Source: a virus
Virus record (IMG/VR): IMGVR_UViG_3300031951_000283
Coordinates: 1 to 47,403 of that record
Reading direction: 5' to 3' (one strand)
DNA: 47,403 nucleotides
Below the pieces are notes generated by a model, which did not search any database, had not been told where the DNA came from, and saw only the letters and a program-made list of their open reading frames with translations. The position numbers and the translations under genes were made by a program. Below are positions 26,321 to 33,252 of the stretch, in pieces; the first letter of the stretch is position 1; each line of letters starts with the position of its first letter.

Positions 26321-26919
26321 CTTAACCAACTTACTACTGCATATCTTGTTCCACTTGTTACTGGTAATACTGAGTGGTTATAAACATATGTTGATGGAAA
26401 AATAATCAATTCATTTTTTTGTGGTTTATGGCTTACATTAAATCTTGGAAACTCTATCTGACCTCCTTCATAGTCATCATTCATATAAAATATTGTAGAT
26501 ATTCTTCTATGATGATTAGTATGATCATCTATATGATTGGTAAATTTTTGACCAACACCATATTTTAATAAACCGTAGTCATCATGCCAGGTAGTCTCGC
26601 ACGAAAACATTGATTTATAGTCCATTTCTCTAAGATTAAATGCTTGAAAAAATATATTAGATAAGTTTCCATAAAATGCATCACCAACAGTCATAAAATC
26701 ATCAACTATATAGTTTTTATACGGTACACCTATGATTGCTGTGTCTCTAGCATTAGTGTCTACCGAAATTCCGTCTTTATTTTGTACCAGCGACTGATTC
26801 CAATTTATGTTTATTGCTTTAGCGCCCTCTTCAATATCATCTATTAAAGTAGATATAATATTATCATCTAGCACATTAGTGTAAGACACAATGCCTGGAG
26901 CAATTTCATGTTTAATCAT
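26317..26919 (-). CDS. 2-oxoglutarate/Fe(II) dioxygenase, prolyl-4-hydroxylase-like (8)
   Basis: The 200-residue protein carries FTNHIDDHT (His129, Asp131), distal His182 in YVYNHSV and Arg192 in SGTRYAVVSWL. FYMNDDYEGGQIEFPRF is a canonical P4H-like strand. All catalytic residues are present, and the length is typical of the bacterial/phage single-domain form. It follows the Cys4 mini-protein by 1 bp and lies downstream of the Pro-rich fibre at 27199, which contains many Ala-Pro, Ser-Pro and Val-Pro units. Hydroxylation of that fibre is a reasonable inference, untested. Confidence 0.87.
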   Translation of the reverse strand: MIKHEIAPGIVSYTNVLDDNIISTLIDDIEEGAKAININWNQSLVQNKDGISVDTNARDTAIIGVPYKNYIVDDFMTVGDAFYGNLSNIFFQAFNLREMDYKSMFSCETTWHDDYGLLKYGVGQKFTNHIDDHTNHHRRISTIFYMNDDYEGGQIEFPRFNVSHKPQKNELIIFPSTYVYNHSVLPVTSGTRYAVVSWLR

Positions 26920-26920
26920 A

Positions 26921-27160
26921 TTACCACTTTTCTAATGGACAAGTTGCATTTAATAATTTAGTTTTAGCAAACATAAAACATCCACACTTTTTACATTGCT
27001 TGGTTAGTTTTATTAGTTCTGGACAAGATTGACAAATAGAGTATCTTTCTTCTGCTACCTCTTGAGTTGCCCATTCTGTTTCAGGGTTAATCAAATCCCA
27101 GGGCCTAGTATCTCCAAGGTTTTCTTTATATTTTTGCCATACTGATTTTTCTTCTGACAT
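26921..27160 (-). CDS. Cys4 mini-protein (DUF6171-like), copy 1
   Basis: The 79-residue protein ends with RYSICQSCPEL then QCKKCGCFMFAKTKLLNATCPLEKW, a four-plus-cysteine zinc-ribbon pattern recalled as DUF6171. Its closest relative in the window is the 66-residue protein at 34619, with the same CKKCGCFM...KT...A.CP..KW tail. The N-terminus (VWQKYKENLGDTRPWDLIN) is specific to this copy. Members are frequent in marine and freshwater phages; function unknown. Here it heads the dioxygenase/epimerase cluster. Confidence 0.75.
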   Translation of the reverse strand: MSEEKSVWQKYKENLGDTRPWDLINPETEWATQEVAEERYSICQSCPELIKLTKQCKKCGCFMFAKTKLLNATCPLEKW

Positions 27161-27190
27161 GTTTCCCTACTCTTGTATAGTTATTTATAC

Positions 27191-27199
27191 ATTATACAC
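27191..27199 (-). promoter_or_regulatory. promoter of the hydroxylase/glycosylation cluster
   Basis: On the minus strand TGTATAAT lies 30 nt before the ATG at 27160, right after the end of the fibre gene. It could start a transcript through the Cys4 protein, both dioxygenases, the epimerase and the transferase at 23783. Confidence 0.45.
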
Positions 27200-29352
27200 T
27201 AACAAGCGCATTGTTGTCCACCAGGGCAGCAGATGCTACATCTCCAACAATATCCACAAGTACATCCTCCGCCTCCAGTTGGTGCAACAGGTGCTGCTGG
27301 GCTAGGTGCAACAGGTGCTGCTGGGCTAGGCGCAACAGGTGCTGCTGGGCTAGGCGCAACAGGTGCTGCTGGGCTAGGCGCAACAGGTGCTGCTGGGCTA
27401 GGTGCAACAGGTGCTGCTGGGCTAGGTGCAACAGGTGCTGCTGGGCTAGGTGCAACAGGTGCTGCTGGGCTAGGCGCAACAGGTGCTGCTGGTGCTGGAG
27501 TACATGAAGGAATTGTTGGATATGCTGGATATCCTGATGTTGAACATACTGTTGCATAGTCATTACATATAGAACCAGTGAGATCTGAAGATGCTGTTCC
27601 TCTATACTGTCCTGCACCATATTCAGTTGTTGAACAATACCATGTTGTTACTGGTGCTGGGGCTGGAGCAGCAGGGGCAGGTGCTGGGGCTGGACTTGGT
27701 GCTGCAGGGGCAGGTGCTGGTGCTGGTGAAGGCGCTACAGGTGAAGGTGCAACTGGAGCAGGGGCTGGGCTAGGTGCAGGTGATGAAGGACATGTGTATG
27801 GATTACTTGTTGCTTGAGTACAAATAGTTACATATCCCGTTCCACTAGCAGATTGATCAGAAGCAAATGGTCCAGTTAGAGAACATCCTCCACCTTGTAC
27901 CTCAGTCTTACAATACCAAGCAGTTGCTGCTACTGGTGTTACAGGTGCTGGTGAAGGGCTAGTCTCCCATGGTGTTGTAGAACATTCACCGAATGTATCT
28001 GAGTAATAGTATCCGCAAGCCTGACACATAGACTTGTTGTATGACCAAGCGTCTGCAGGATTACATGATGCTGCAACTGGTGCGACTGGAGCAGGAGCAG
28101 GTGCTGGTGCGGGAGCAGGGGCAGCAGGTGCTGGTGCTGGTGAAGGGCTAGTCTCCCATGGTGTTGTAGAACATTCACCGAATGTATCTGAGTAATAGTA
28201 TCCGCAAGCCTGACACATAGACTTGTTGTATGACCAAGCGTCTGCAGGAACGCATGATGATGAAACTGGTGCTACAGGTGCTGGTGCTGGTGATGGCGCT
28301 ACTGGAGCAGGAGCAGGGGCTGGGGTTACACTACAGTTTGGAGTTCCTTCAAGTGGAGTTGATCCACAAACCCAACCAATTGGTGGATATCCATTGGCAT
28401 TTTCTTGAGCAGCATATGCATCAGCACATGATGAAGATGTAGCAAATGGTCCATTTGGACTATTAGTTAAATCACAGTATCCAAAGTAATTAGTTACTCC
28501 AACTGGAGCAGGAGCAGGTGCTGGTGCGGGAGCAGGGCTAGGTGCAACTGGTGACGGTGCTACAGGTGACGGTGCAACTGGGCTTGGTGCTACTGGAGCA
28601 ACTGGGCTTGGTGCGACTGGGCTTGGTGCGACTGGGCTTGGTGCAACAGGTGAAGGTGCAACAGGGGCAGGTGCTGGAGCAACTGGAGCAGGTGCAACTG
28701 GAGCAGGTGCAACTGGAGCGGGTGCTGGAGTTGATCCCTCATATACATCGCCAGTAACTAACCATGTATTAGTGTCTAGTTTAATAACAGTAACTCTGCC
28801 ATATTGAGAATCAATATATGCTGCACTAGGATTTTTGCTAAGAACTGTTGCAGATGAACTAATAACTACTGTACCAGTTCCTAATCTAACTACATCAAAT
28901 TTAAAACCATTTGCTATTGGCAATTCTGCATTTGTTGGCAGGGCAATTGTAGAAGGAGAAGAACTATCTACAGTAATTACTTTACCAGCATCATTTAAAT
29001 CAATACTATAAGAACCTAACTTTGATACAACATTTGAATATCCTGATATATTCTTCCATCCGTTATCATAATACTGTAATTGATTTATTAATGTACCGCC
29101 AGTTGTAGACTGTCTTACAAAACAAACTGACCCATTTATTGGGTTTGGTATAGCAATGTCACGAGTTTCTGGAGACTGAAAATTATTAATTCCTGCTCTT
29201 GATATTAAAACTTCTTCAAAAGTAACGGGGGATGCAAAGGTTTGTGATGCAGTCCAAGTATAGGAAGCATTGGTATTAATAGCACCACTGATGGCATACC
29301 ATGTGCCATCTTTATAGATATATGCTACTTTACCGTCACTATTAATTGGCAT
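27199..29352 (-). CDS. Pro/Ala/Ser-rich fibre with Cys modules and Cys-rich tail
   Basis: The 717-residue protein has a folded N-terminus (MPINSDGKVAYIYKDGTWYAIS then SKLGSYSIDLNDAGKVITVD, about 1-205) like a phage fibre anchor. The rest alternates Pro-rich linkers (PAPAPVAP, PSPVAPSP, PSPAAPVA) with small Cys modules. One module (WSYNKSMCQACGYYYSDTF) occurs twice. The last linker has about nine 8-residue AAPVAPSP units. The C-terminus is CTCGYCWRCSICCPG ending in CAC. The dipeptides Ala-Pro, Ser-Pro, Val-Pro and Thr-Pro are those that carry hydroxyproline glycans in plant arabinogalactan proteins. Dioxygenase, epimerase and transferase genes follow downstream, so modification of this fibre is the leading inference. 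Confidence 0.8.
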   Translation of the reverse strand: MPINSDGKVAYIYKDGTWYAISGAINTNASYTWTASQTFASPVTFEEVLISRAGINNFQSPETRDIAIPNPINGSVCFVRQSTTGGTLINQLQYYDNGWKNISGYSNVVSKLGSYSIDLNDAGKVITVDSSSPSTIALPTNAELPIANGFKFDVVRLGTGTVVISSSATVLSKNPSAAYIDSQYGRVTVIKLDTNTWLVTGDVYEGSTPAPAPVAPAPVAPAPVAPAPAPVAPSPVAPSPVAPSPVAPSPVAPVAPSPVAPSPVAPSPVAPSPAPAPAPAPAPVGVTNYFGYCDLTNSPNGPFATSSSCADAYAAQENANGYPPIGWVCGSTPLEGTPNCSVTPAPAPAPVAPSPAPAPVAPVSSSCVPADAWSYNKSMCQACGYYYSDTFGECSTTPWETSPSPAPAPAAPAPAPAPAPAPVAPVAASCNPADAWSYNKSMCQACGYYYSDTFGECSTTPWETSPSPAPVTPVAATAWYCKTEVQGGGCSLTGPFASDQSASGTGYVTICTQATSNPYTCPSSPAPSPAPAPVAPSPVAPSPAPAPAPAAPSPAPAPAPAAPAPAPVTTWYCSTTEYGAGQYRGTASSDLTGSICNDYATVCSTSGYPAYPTIPSCTPAPAAPVAPSPAAPVAPSPAAPVAPSPAAPVAPSPAAPVAPSPAAPVAPSPAAPVAPSPAAPVAPSPAAPVAPTGGGGCTCGYCWRCSICCPGGQQCAC
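27275..27492 (-). repeat. 24-bp tandem repeat coding AAPVAPSP
   Basis: About nine tandem copies of a 24-bp unit (plus strand GGTGCTGCTGGGCTAGGTGC and 4 more bases) differ mainly at one C/T position. The mixture of GGCGC and GGTGC forms in blocks suggests expansion by unequal exchange. Confidence 0.9.
27944..28060 (-). repeat. 117-bp direct repeat, copy 1 (Cys module)
   Basis: This stretch is identical base for base to 28133-28249, 189 bp away. It encodes the Cys module containing CQACGYYYSDTFGEC plus part of a Pro-rich linker. Perfect identity, including third positions, points to recent duplication or ongoing gene conversion. Confidence 0.9.
28133..28249 (-). repeat. 117-bp direct repeat, copy 2 (Cys module)
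   Basis: Identical to 27944-28060. The flanks differ: this copy is preceded in the protein by SSCVPADAW and the other by ASCNPADAW. Confidence 0.9.
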
Positions 29353-29458
29353 CAGATGTCAACCCCAATGAACGTAGTTCTGCTTCTGTCAAACCTAAAG
29401 CAACTAATTTTGCTATGGCTCTTTCTTTTAATATTTGATTGGTTTTTTCTTCTGACAT
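29342..29458 (-). CDS. 38-residue linker protein
   Basis: A 38-codon frame, MSEEKTNQILKERAIAKLVA then LGLTEAELRSLGLTSDAN, fills the gap between two fibre genes. Its ATG overlaps the upstream stop (TAATG) and its stop lies 11 bp inside the next gene. The LGLTEAELRSLGL helix pattern is common in tiny phage tail-module proteins. The tight overlaps and conserved-looking helix argue for a real gene; function unknown. Confidence 0.65.
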   Translation of the reverse strand: MSEEKTNQILKERAIAKLVALGLTEAELRSLGLTSDAN

Positions 29459-29892
29459 TATTCACCAATCACCCGCCATTCAAGTCCAGACCATACATAT
29501 AGTTTTAGTGGGGAAGAATCTGAGTCTACCCAAAGAGTTCCAGATGTTAGATTTTCTGTTGGTGCAGTTGTTGAATATGTGGCTGTTCCATAGGTTGGAG
29601 CATTTCCAGTAACTGAATCTCCATCTACCCAAATATAACCATTAACTAACAATGAACCTGATGGCTCGTCATTAGATAATGCTGATCTTGCTGGATCTGA
29701 TTCAATAACATCTAATCTTGTATCTAATGCTTTTAGATGCCCTGCTGTAGAATTTGCTATTAACTCTGATTCTGTTGCTGGTACTGTAGTTGTTCCATAA
29801 TGATATAAACGAAGGGCAGCCTGAATATCAGCAGCATCCTCGTAACCTGGGATCTGCGTTTTATAAACATTACCGATATCTTCAGAAGCCAC
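29458..29892 (-). CDS. tail/fibre structural protein
   Basis: The 144-residue protein starts at GTG 29892 and has an N-terminal YKTQIPGYEDAADIQAALRLYHYG segment that resembles phage baseplate/fibre attachment modules. A middle helix follows (HLKALDTRLDVIE), and the C-terminus has PTENLTSGTLWVDSDSSPLKLYVWSGLEWRVI, the small beta module found in many fibre proteins. A TGG-TATAAT box lies upstream with AAGGTGG between it and the start. Role: structural. Confidence 0.7.
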   Translation of the reverse strand: MASEDIGNVYKTQIPGYEDAADIQAALRLYHYGTTTVPATESELIANSTAGHLKALDTRLDVIESDPARSALSNDEPSGSLLVNGYIWVDGDSVTGNAPTYGTATYSTTAPTENLTSGTLWVDSDSSPLKLYVWSGLEWRVIGE

Positions 29893-29911
29893 CTAACATC
29901 ACCACCTTAGA

Positions 29912-30508
29912 TTATACCACTCGTATATCGAAGTGTACGGTTCTTGTTCCAGTATCTCCATCTGAAGATCCCAACGGTATCCAAGAGTTATCCTTATACT
30001 CCAACGCCTTTATTACTATAACTAAATTAATAAACTCTGTTTCTTCATCTACTACAACCGATATAGAGTCTATAGATGACGCTACTGGGTTTTGGTTTTC
30101 TACGCTGTATGTTATGTTAAAGTTTTCTGATTCTACTGTTGAAACTAATGACAATGGAAGAATATCTGTTACGTTAATTACTTTTGTTGCAGTTCCTTCT
30201 ATAAAACTTAATGCATAGTTTTTCTTTAGTTCGTTTGGAAAAATTTTAAATACTTGTACCCAAGTACCTCCTATAACTGGAACAGATACATACTGGTATA
30301 CATATAGGTATTCACTATCTAGTGGATTTAGGTTAAAATATAAATCATATGGCAACGGAGTTCCTTCAAATACTTCTGAAGGCTTTCCCATGTCTAAAAA
30401 TATCTGACTTCCACGTTGTCCTTTTGCGCCTAAGTCTAAGTCAACAGTTATTTCTGTTGGTGGACCTATAACTAAAAGATCGTCAGTAGAAAGTAAAACC
30501 TCACTCAT
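29912..30508 (-). CDS. tail structural protein with short collagen-like turn
   Basis: The 198-residue protein has ITVDLDLGAKGQRGSQIFLDMG near the start, a short Gly-X-Y-like turn often seen before fibre head domains in actinophages. The remainder is beta-rich (LYVYQYVSVPVIGGTWVQVFKI then INLVIVIKALEYKDNSWIPLG). It overlaps the upstream Ig-like protein gene by ATGA. Role in fibre or baseplate structure is inferred from layout and neighbours. Confidence 0.7.
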   Translation of the reverse strand: MSEVLLSTDDLLVIGPPTEITVDLDLGAKGQRGSQIFLDMGKPSEVFEGTPLPYDLYFNLNPLDSEYLYVYQYVSVPVIGGTWVQVFKIFPNELKKNYALSFIEGTATKVINVTDILPLSLVSTVESENFNITYSVENQNPVASSIDSISVVVDEETEFINLVIVIKALEYKDNSWIPLGSSDGDTGTRTVHFDIRVV

Positions 30509-30876
30509 GCTGGCCTACTCACCTGATCAGTAACAGAAACAGTTCCAGTAAGCAAAGTATAAACATATGGATATGGAGTAGATGCTTTCTTTACCTCAAC
30601 GTCATAATAATAAGTTTTAGTTGGATCTAATTGTTCTCCTGCTGCTGGTGTAATAGCACACTTTACATAATTAGGAAAATCTTCTCCTCCAGTTAAAGTG
30701 GGAATTTCTGAATAACACTCAATAAGAGTTGTAGTTCCTCTTGCTTCACCAATTTTAAATTGAACCGTATAGTCTGTTAGGTCCATAGCAGAGCCTCCTG
30801 CTAGTTTAGGGTATATGTTAAACTCGTAGGTGTCACCCTTATAATAATTAATATTTAATTCTCCTGGAAATGCCAT
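30505..30876 (-). CDS. Ig-like baseplate protein (BppU-N type), copy 2
   Basis: The 123-residue protein contains NINYYKGDTYEFNIYP, DLTDYTVQFKIGEARG and YYYDVEVKKASTPYPYVYTLLTGTVSVTDQVSRP, the same order of strands as the proteins at 20236 and 32708. It has a clear Shine-Dalgarno (GAGGAGG) and TGG-TATAAT upstream. Domains of this type connect baseplate parts; the exact partner is unknown. Confidence 0.65.
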   Translation of the reverse strand: MAFPGELNINYYKGDTYEFNIYPKLAGGSAMDLTDYTVQFKIGEARGTTTLIECYSEIPTLTGGEDFPNYVKCAITPAAGEQLDPTKTYYYDVEVKKASTPYPYVYTLLTGTVSVTDQVSRPA

Positions 30877-30891
30877 GGTTCCTCCTCGTAA

Positions 30892-30900
30892 ATTATACCA
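30892..30900 (-). promoter_or_regulatory. promoter (TGG-TATAAT) with leader and strong Shine-Dalgarno
   Basis: On the minus strand TGGTATAAT ends 15 nt before the ATG at 30876, and GAGGAGG lies between. Confidence 0.5.
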
Positions 30901-31621
30901 CGCTGATGTATATAGAATTCAAAATTACAGAAGAGTCGTAATCTGTTCTAATCTGGGGGATAGCACCAGAATTCCACATCTCCTCATTCTCTATAAAAAA
31001 GTGCTGAGTAACATACATATTATAAACATATTGATATTTTAGTGAGGCTACAAACTGAGATATTTCGGTGGTAGATTTAGGGAAAAACGTCCTAATCCAA
31101 ACCTCTGTATTGTTATATTCTGTAGTCAACTCAAAGTTATAGGTTACAAATACCTGTGATCCAACCTTAAGGCCATGGAAGTTAAGCATTCTCTGTTCGG
31201 CATTCCACAGACTTGTACATCCTTCTGGTATATATTTTTCATTGGTATCTTTACCCTTTGAGTCTACCCACAGGCTTACCCAACCTTCCTCTCCGTAACT
31301 TACTCCTAAATTTACTGGTTTTTTATTTAAATTAAAATATCCTGCCCAACCAGCCTGCTGTCCAGAAGAGGATAAAGAACTTTTTCCATCTTTACCGTCT
31401 TTGCCAGTTGCACCTTTCTCGCCTTTAGGACCCTGACTGCCGTCTTTTCCAGCAGGTCCTTGAGGTCCAATAGGTCCAGGCACCCCCGCAGGCCCCTGTG
31501 GCCCAGGAACAGGTATATAGTTGATTAATGTATCAGAACTTGTTGTTTGTGTCTGTACGACTTGATCTGCATAAGTTGATTTTTTTGCACCAGGAAAATC
31601 CATAGACTTAGAAACAGGCAT
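30893..31621 (-). CDS. collagen-like virion protein
   Basis: The 242-residue protein has a collagen-type Gly-X-Y run at about residues 38-82, with units GPQ, GPA, GVP, GPI, GPQ, GPA, GKD, GSQ, GPK, GEK, GAT, GKD, GKD. The rest is a beta-rich head (GYFNLNKKPVNLGVSYGEEGWVSLWVDSKGKD). Collagen-like shafts trimerise in phage fibres. Many Y-position prolines and lysines are the residues that animal and viral collagen hydroxylases modify. The gene is in the same arm as eight P4H-like genes; a substrate relation is inferred. A GATAAT box ends 6 nt before the ATG. Confidence 0.85.
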   Translation of the reverse strand: MPVSKSMDFPGAKKSTYADQVVQTQTTSSDTLINYIPVPGPQGPAGVPGPIGPQGPAGKDGSQGPKGEKGATGKDGKDGKSSLSSSGQQAGWAGYFNLNKKPVNLGVSYGEEGWVSLWVDSKGKDTNEKYIPEGCTSLWNAEQRMLNFHGLKVGSQVFVTYNFELTTEYNNTEVWIRTFFPKSTTEISQFVASLKYQYVYNMYVTQHFFIENEEMWNSGAIPQIRTDYDSSVILNSIYISVV

Positions 31622-31627
31622 GGATGT

Positions 31628-31633
31628 ATTATC
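31628..31633 (-). promoter_or_regulatory. near-leaderless promoter (GATAAT)
   Basis: On the minus strand GATAAT is followed by ACATCC and the ATG at 31621, a 6-nt gap. Confidence 0.45.
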
Positions 31634-31638
31634 CCATA

Positions 31639-32331
31639 TTATTCACAAATATAAGAAAAGGACATATGGAATCTATCGGTAGTTTCTAAAACAAATGGGG
31701 AGTTATGATCAAATGGTTGATCTTGTGCAGAACTACCAATGTTCCAAACTGTCATTGTTGAACTTGCTGGAGACAAATGTCCCTTAAGACTATAATGATC
31801 AATACCCTGGTTTGTTATATTATGAATTGATCCGCCGTAGACATCTGTATGATATTTAGAGGGTAGTGGGATAGTAAGAGAATATTGCCCAGTTCCAAAA
31901 TTAGTAACTGTTGAAAATAAAACATCTATTTGTACTTGAACAAAATTTCCAATCTTAATATATGATCCAGTTGCTGGTGTTCCAGTAAATGCTAAATCGG
32001 TTCCAGACCATACTGGAGAATATGTGTTTATTGTTGTTGTTCCAGTATCTAAATTTGCATCTTGACCATCTGCACCATCTTGTCCTGGTTCTGCAATAGT
32101 GGTCCAATACACAGTTCCTGGTGGATACCCTGGATTTGGTTCGCCAACTCTGTAATAAGTTCCTCCAGCATATGTAACTACATCACCAATATTGTAGTCT
32201 GCTCCATTGTTGTATTCACCAACAAAATTCCAAAGTGCATCTGCACCTGCAGGACCTGGTTCACCTTGAGGTCCCTGTGGTCCAGGTATTCCAGAACCGT
32301 CTCCAATGCCAGGGTGTGTAAAACGTGCCAT
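31639..32331 (-). CDS. collagen-linked carbohydrate-binding-like fibre protein
   Basis: The 230-residue protein opens with a short Gly-X-Y run (GIPGPQGPQGEPGPAGAD). A module NNGADYNIGDVVTYAGGTYYRV follows that looks like a CBM5/12-type chitin/glycan-binding motif (about 38-75), then a second Gly-X-Y turn (GQDGADGQDA) and a beta-rich C-terminal domain. Its ATG overlaps the stop of the 93-residue gene upstream. It is a good candidate for a sugar-binding receptor protein. Binding specificity cannot be read from the sequence. Confidence 0.75.
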   Translation of the reverse strand: MARFTHPGIGDGSGIPGPQGPQGEPGPAGADALWNFVGEYNNGADYNIGDVVTYAGGTYYRVGEPNPGYPPGTVYWTTIAEPGQDGADGQDANLDTGTTTINTYSPVWSGTDLAFTGTPATGSYIKIGNFVQVQIDVLFSTVTNFGTGQYSLTIPLPSKYHTDVYGGSIHNITNQGIDHYSLKGHLSPASSTMTVWNIGSSAQDQPFDHNSPFVLETTDRFHMSFSYICE

Positions 32332-32612
32332 TAGTTCTGATTCTCCAAACCAGTCTGCATTACTGCTAAGTTCATTGCTTCTGAACCAATAGCGTATAGT
32401 GCATCGGCACTTGGTAGTTCAAATGATATTGAATGATTTGGCATAATTCTAAAACCATAGTTGGTTGAAGAAACTGTATCATTTCCACCAATATAAATAT
32501 ATCCAGCATCATTAACATTTTGGAGTGTTATGTCCATACCGCCATGCTTACCATTTGGAGTAAGTCTAACTGGTGTTGTGTTTGTTAATGCTACGATAGA
32601 GTGTTGTGCCAT
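32331..32612 (-). CDS. small structural protein
   Basis: The 93-residue protein, with HSIVALTNTTPVRLTPNGKHGGMDITLQN and GYIYIGGNDTVSSTNYGFRI, has the beta-sandwich pattern seen in small virion proteins that fit Ig or jelly-roll folds in other actinophages. A Shine-Dalgarno (AGGAGATAATTAAT) precedes the ATG. Position among baseplate genes suggests a decoration or tail role. Confidence 0.65.
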   Translation of the reverse strand: MAQHSIVALTNTTPVRLTPNGKHGGMDITLQNVNDAGYIYIGGNDTVSSTNYGFRIMPNHSISFELPSADALYAIGSEAMNLAVMQTGLENQN

Positions 32613-32624
32613 ATTAATTATCTC

Positions 32625-32708
32625 CTATTTAACTTTGTAGGTTTTTCCATTTATTTTTATTATTGAAGGAATGTTATCTTTCTTATCGCTTACTTTAATT
32701 ACTGGCAT
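32625..32708 (-). CDS. 27-residue protein
   Basis: This short frame reads MPVIKVSDKKDNIPSII then KINGKTYKVK. Its ATG overlaps the stop of the Ig-like gene upstream (TAATG), with GGAGGAAGT nearby, and a Shine-Dalgarno for the next gene follows its stop. The tight fit, basic composition and lack of other use of the gap support a real micro-gene. Function unknown. Confidence 0.55.
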   Translation of the reverse strand: MPVIKVSDKKDNIPSIIKINGKTYKVK

Positions 32709-33106
32709 TATAGACTTCCTCCAGGAGTTACATCTCCAAGTACATAAATTGTACCTATGACTGGAGTCCAGATAATGTCATCCTGATCGTCTGGAATCTT
32801 TACCTGTAAGTCAAATGGCAGTTCTGCAACTGTTGACGAATATTTAGTTCCCCAATTTTCGGTTACTGAGGGAAGAGCGGTAACTGTAACATATCCGTCT
32901 GAGGCGCTGCAATCTAATGCGTCTAATACATCTCCAGACTGGTCATATGCTGTTGCTTTATAAGTCCATCCCTCAGTACTGTAATATGTAGTTTCGTCAT
33001 TTTCAAAAAATTCAATTTTTAATGTTGCGCTATCTCCACGAACAACTCTCCATTGAAGTGACACAGGGTCAGCACCAAAAATTTCGGGAGAGCATAAGTT
33101 AGCCAT
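32708..33106 (-). CDS. Ig-like baseplate protein (BppU-N type), copy 3
   Basis: The protein has 132 residues from ATG 33106 (MANLCSPEIFG). The frame is open further upstream, but that part lacks a ribosome site, and TGG-TATAAT ends 9 nt before this ATG. SLQWRVVRGDSATLKIEFFENDETTYYSTEGW and the closing WTPVIGTIYVLGDVTPGG match the layout of the 20236 protein (W-x-VRGD to G-x-(I/V)-x-V-x-x-DVT). Role: baseplate connector, inferred. Confidence 0.65.
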   Translation of the reverse strand: MANLCSPEIFGADPVSLQWRVVRGDSATLKIEFFENDETTYYSTEGWTYKATAYDQSGDVLDALDCSASDGYVTVTALPSVTENWGTKYSSTVAELPFDLQVKIPDDQDDIIWTPVIGTIYVLGDVTPGGSL

Positions 33107-33115
33107 AATATAGAG

Positions 33116-33124
33116 ATTATACCA
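33116..33124 (-). promoter_or_regulatory. near-leaderless promoter (TGG-TATAAT)
   Basis: On the minus strand TGGTATAAT ends 9 nt before the ATG at 33106. It also fixes that start over more upstream candidates. Confidence 0.55.
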
Positions 33125-33223
33125 CGAAATATAGACCTGCCCCAAGATCGGTGGGTATGAGAGACAGATCAAGGGGCAAGCAATTAAAAGTATATCATAT
33201 TGGTACAAAACGGACATGTATGT

Positions 33224-33252
33224 TTGCAGCAGAAAATTGTTTATGGTATAGT
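33224..33252 (+). promoter_or_regulatory. plus-strand promoter into a non-coding stretch
   Basis: TTGCAG (33224-33229), a 17-nt spacer and TATAGT (33247-33252) with TGG in front. It points toward a region without coding sequence on this strand, so it may make a small RNA. Confidence 0.4.

Noticed and set aside
27275-27492. A CRISPR array
   Set aside because: The 24-bp units are contiguous without spacers and keep a coding frame (AAPVAPSP).
27211-27559. Plus-strand frames of Gly-Ala-Thr or Cys-Trp-Ala-Arg repeats
   Set aside because: They mirror the 24-bp repeat of the minus-strand fibre gene and have no start signals.
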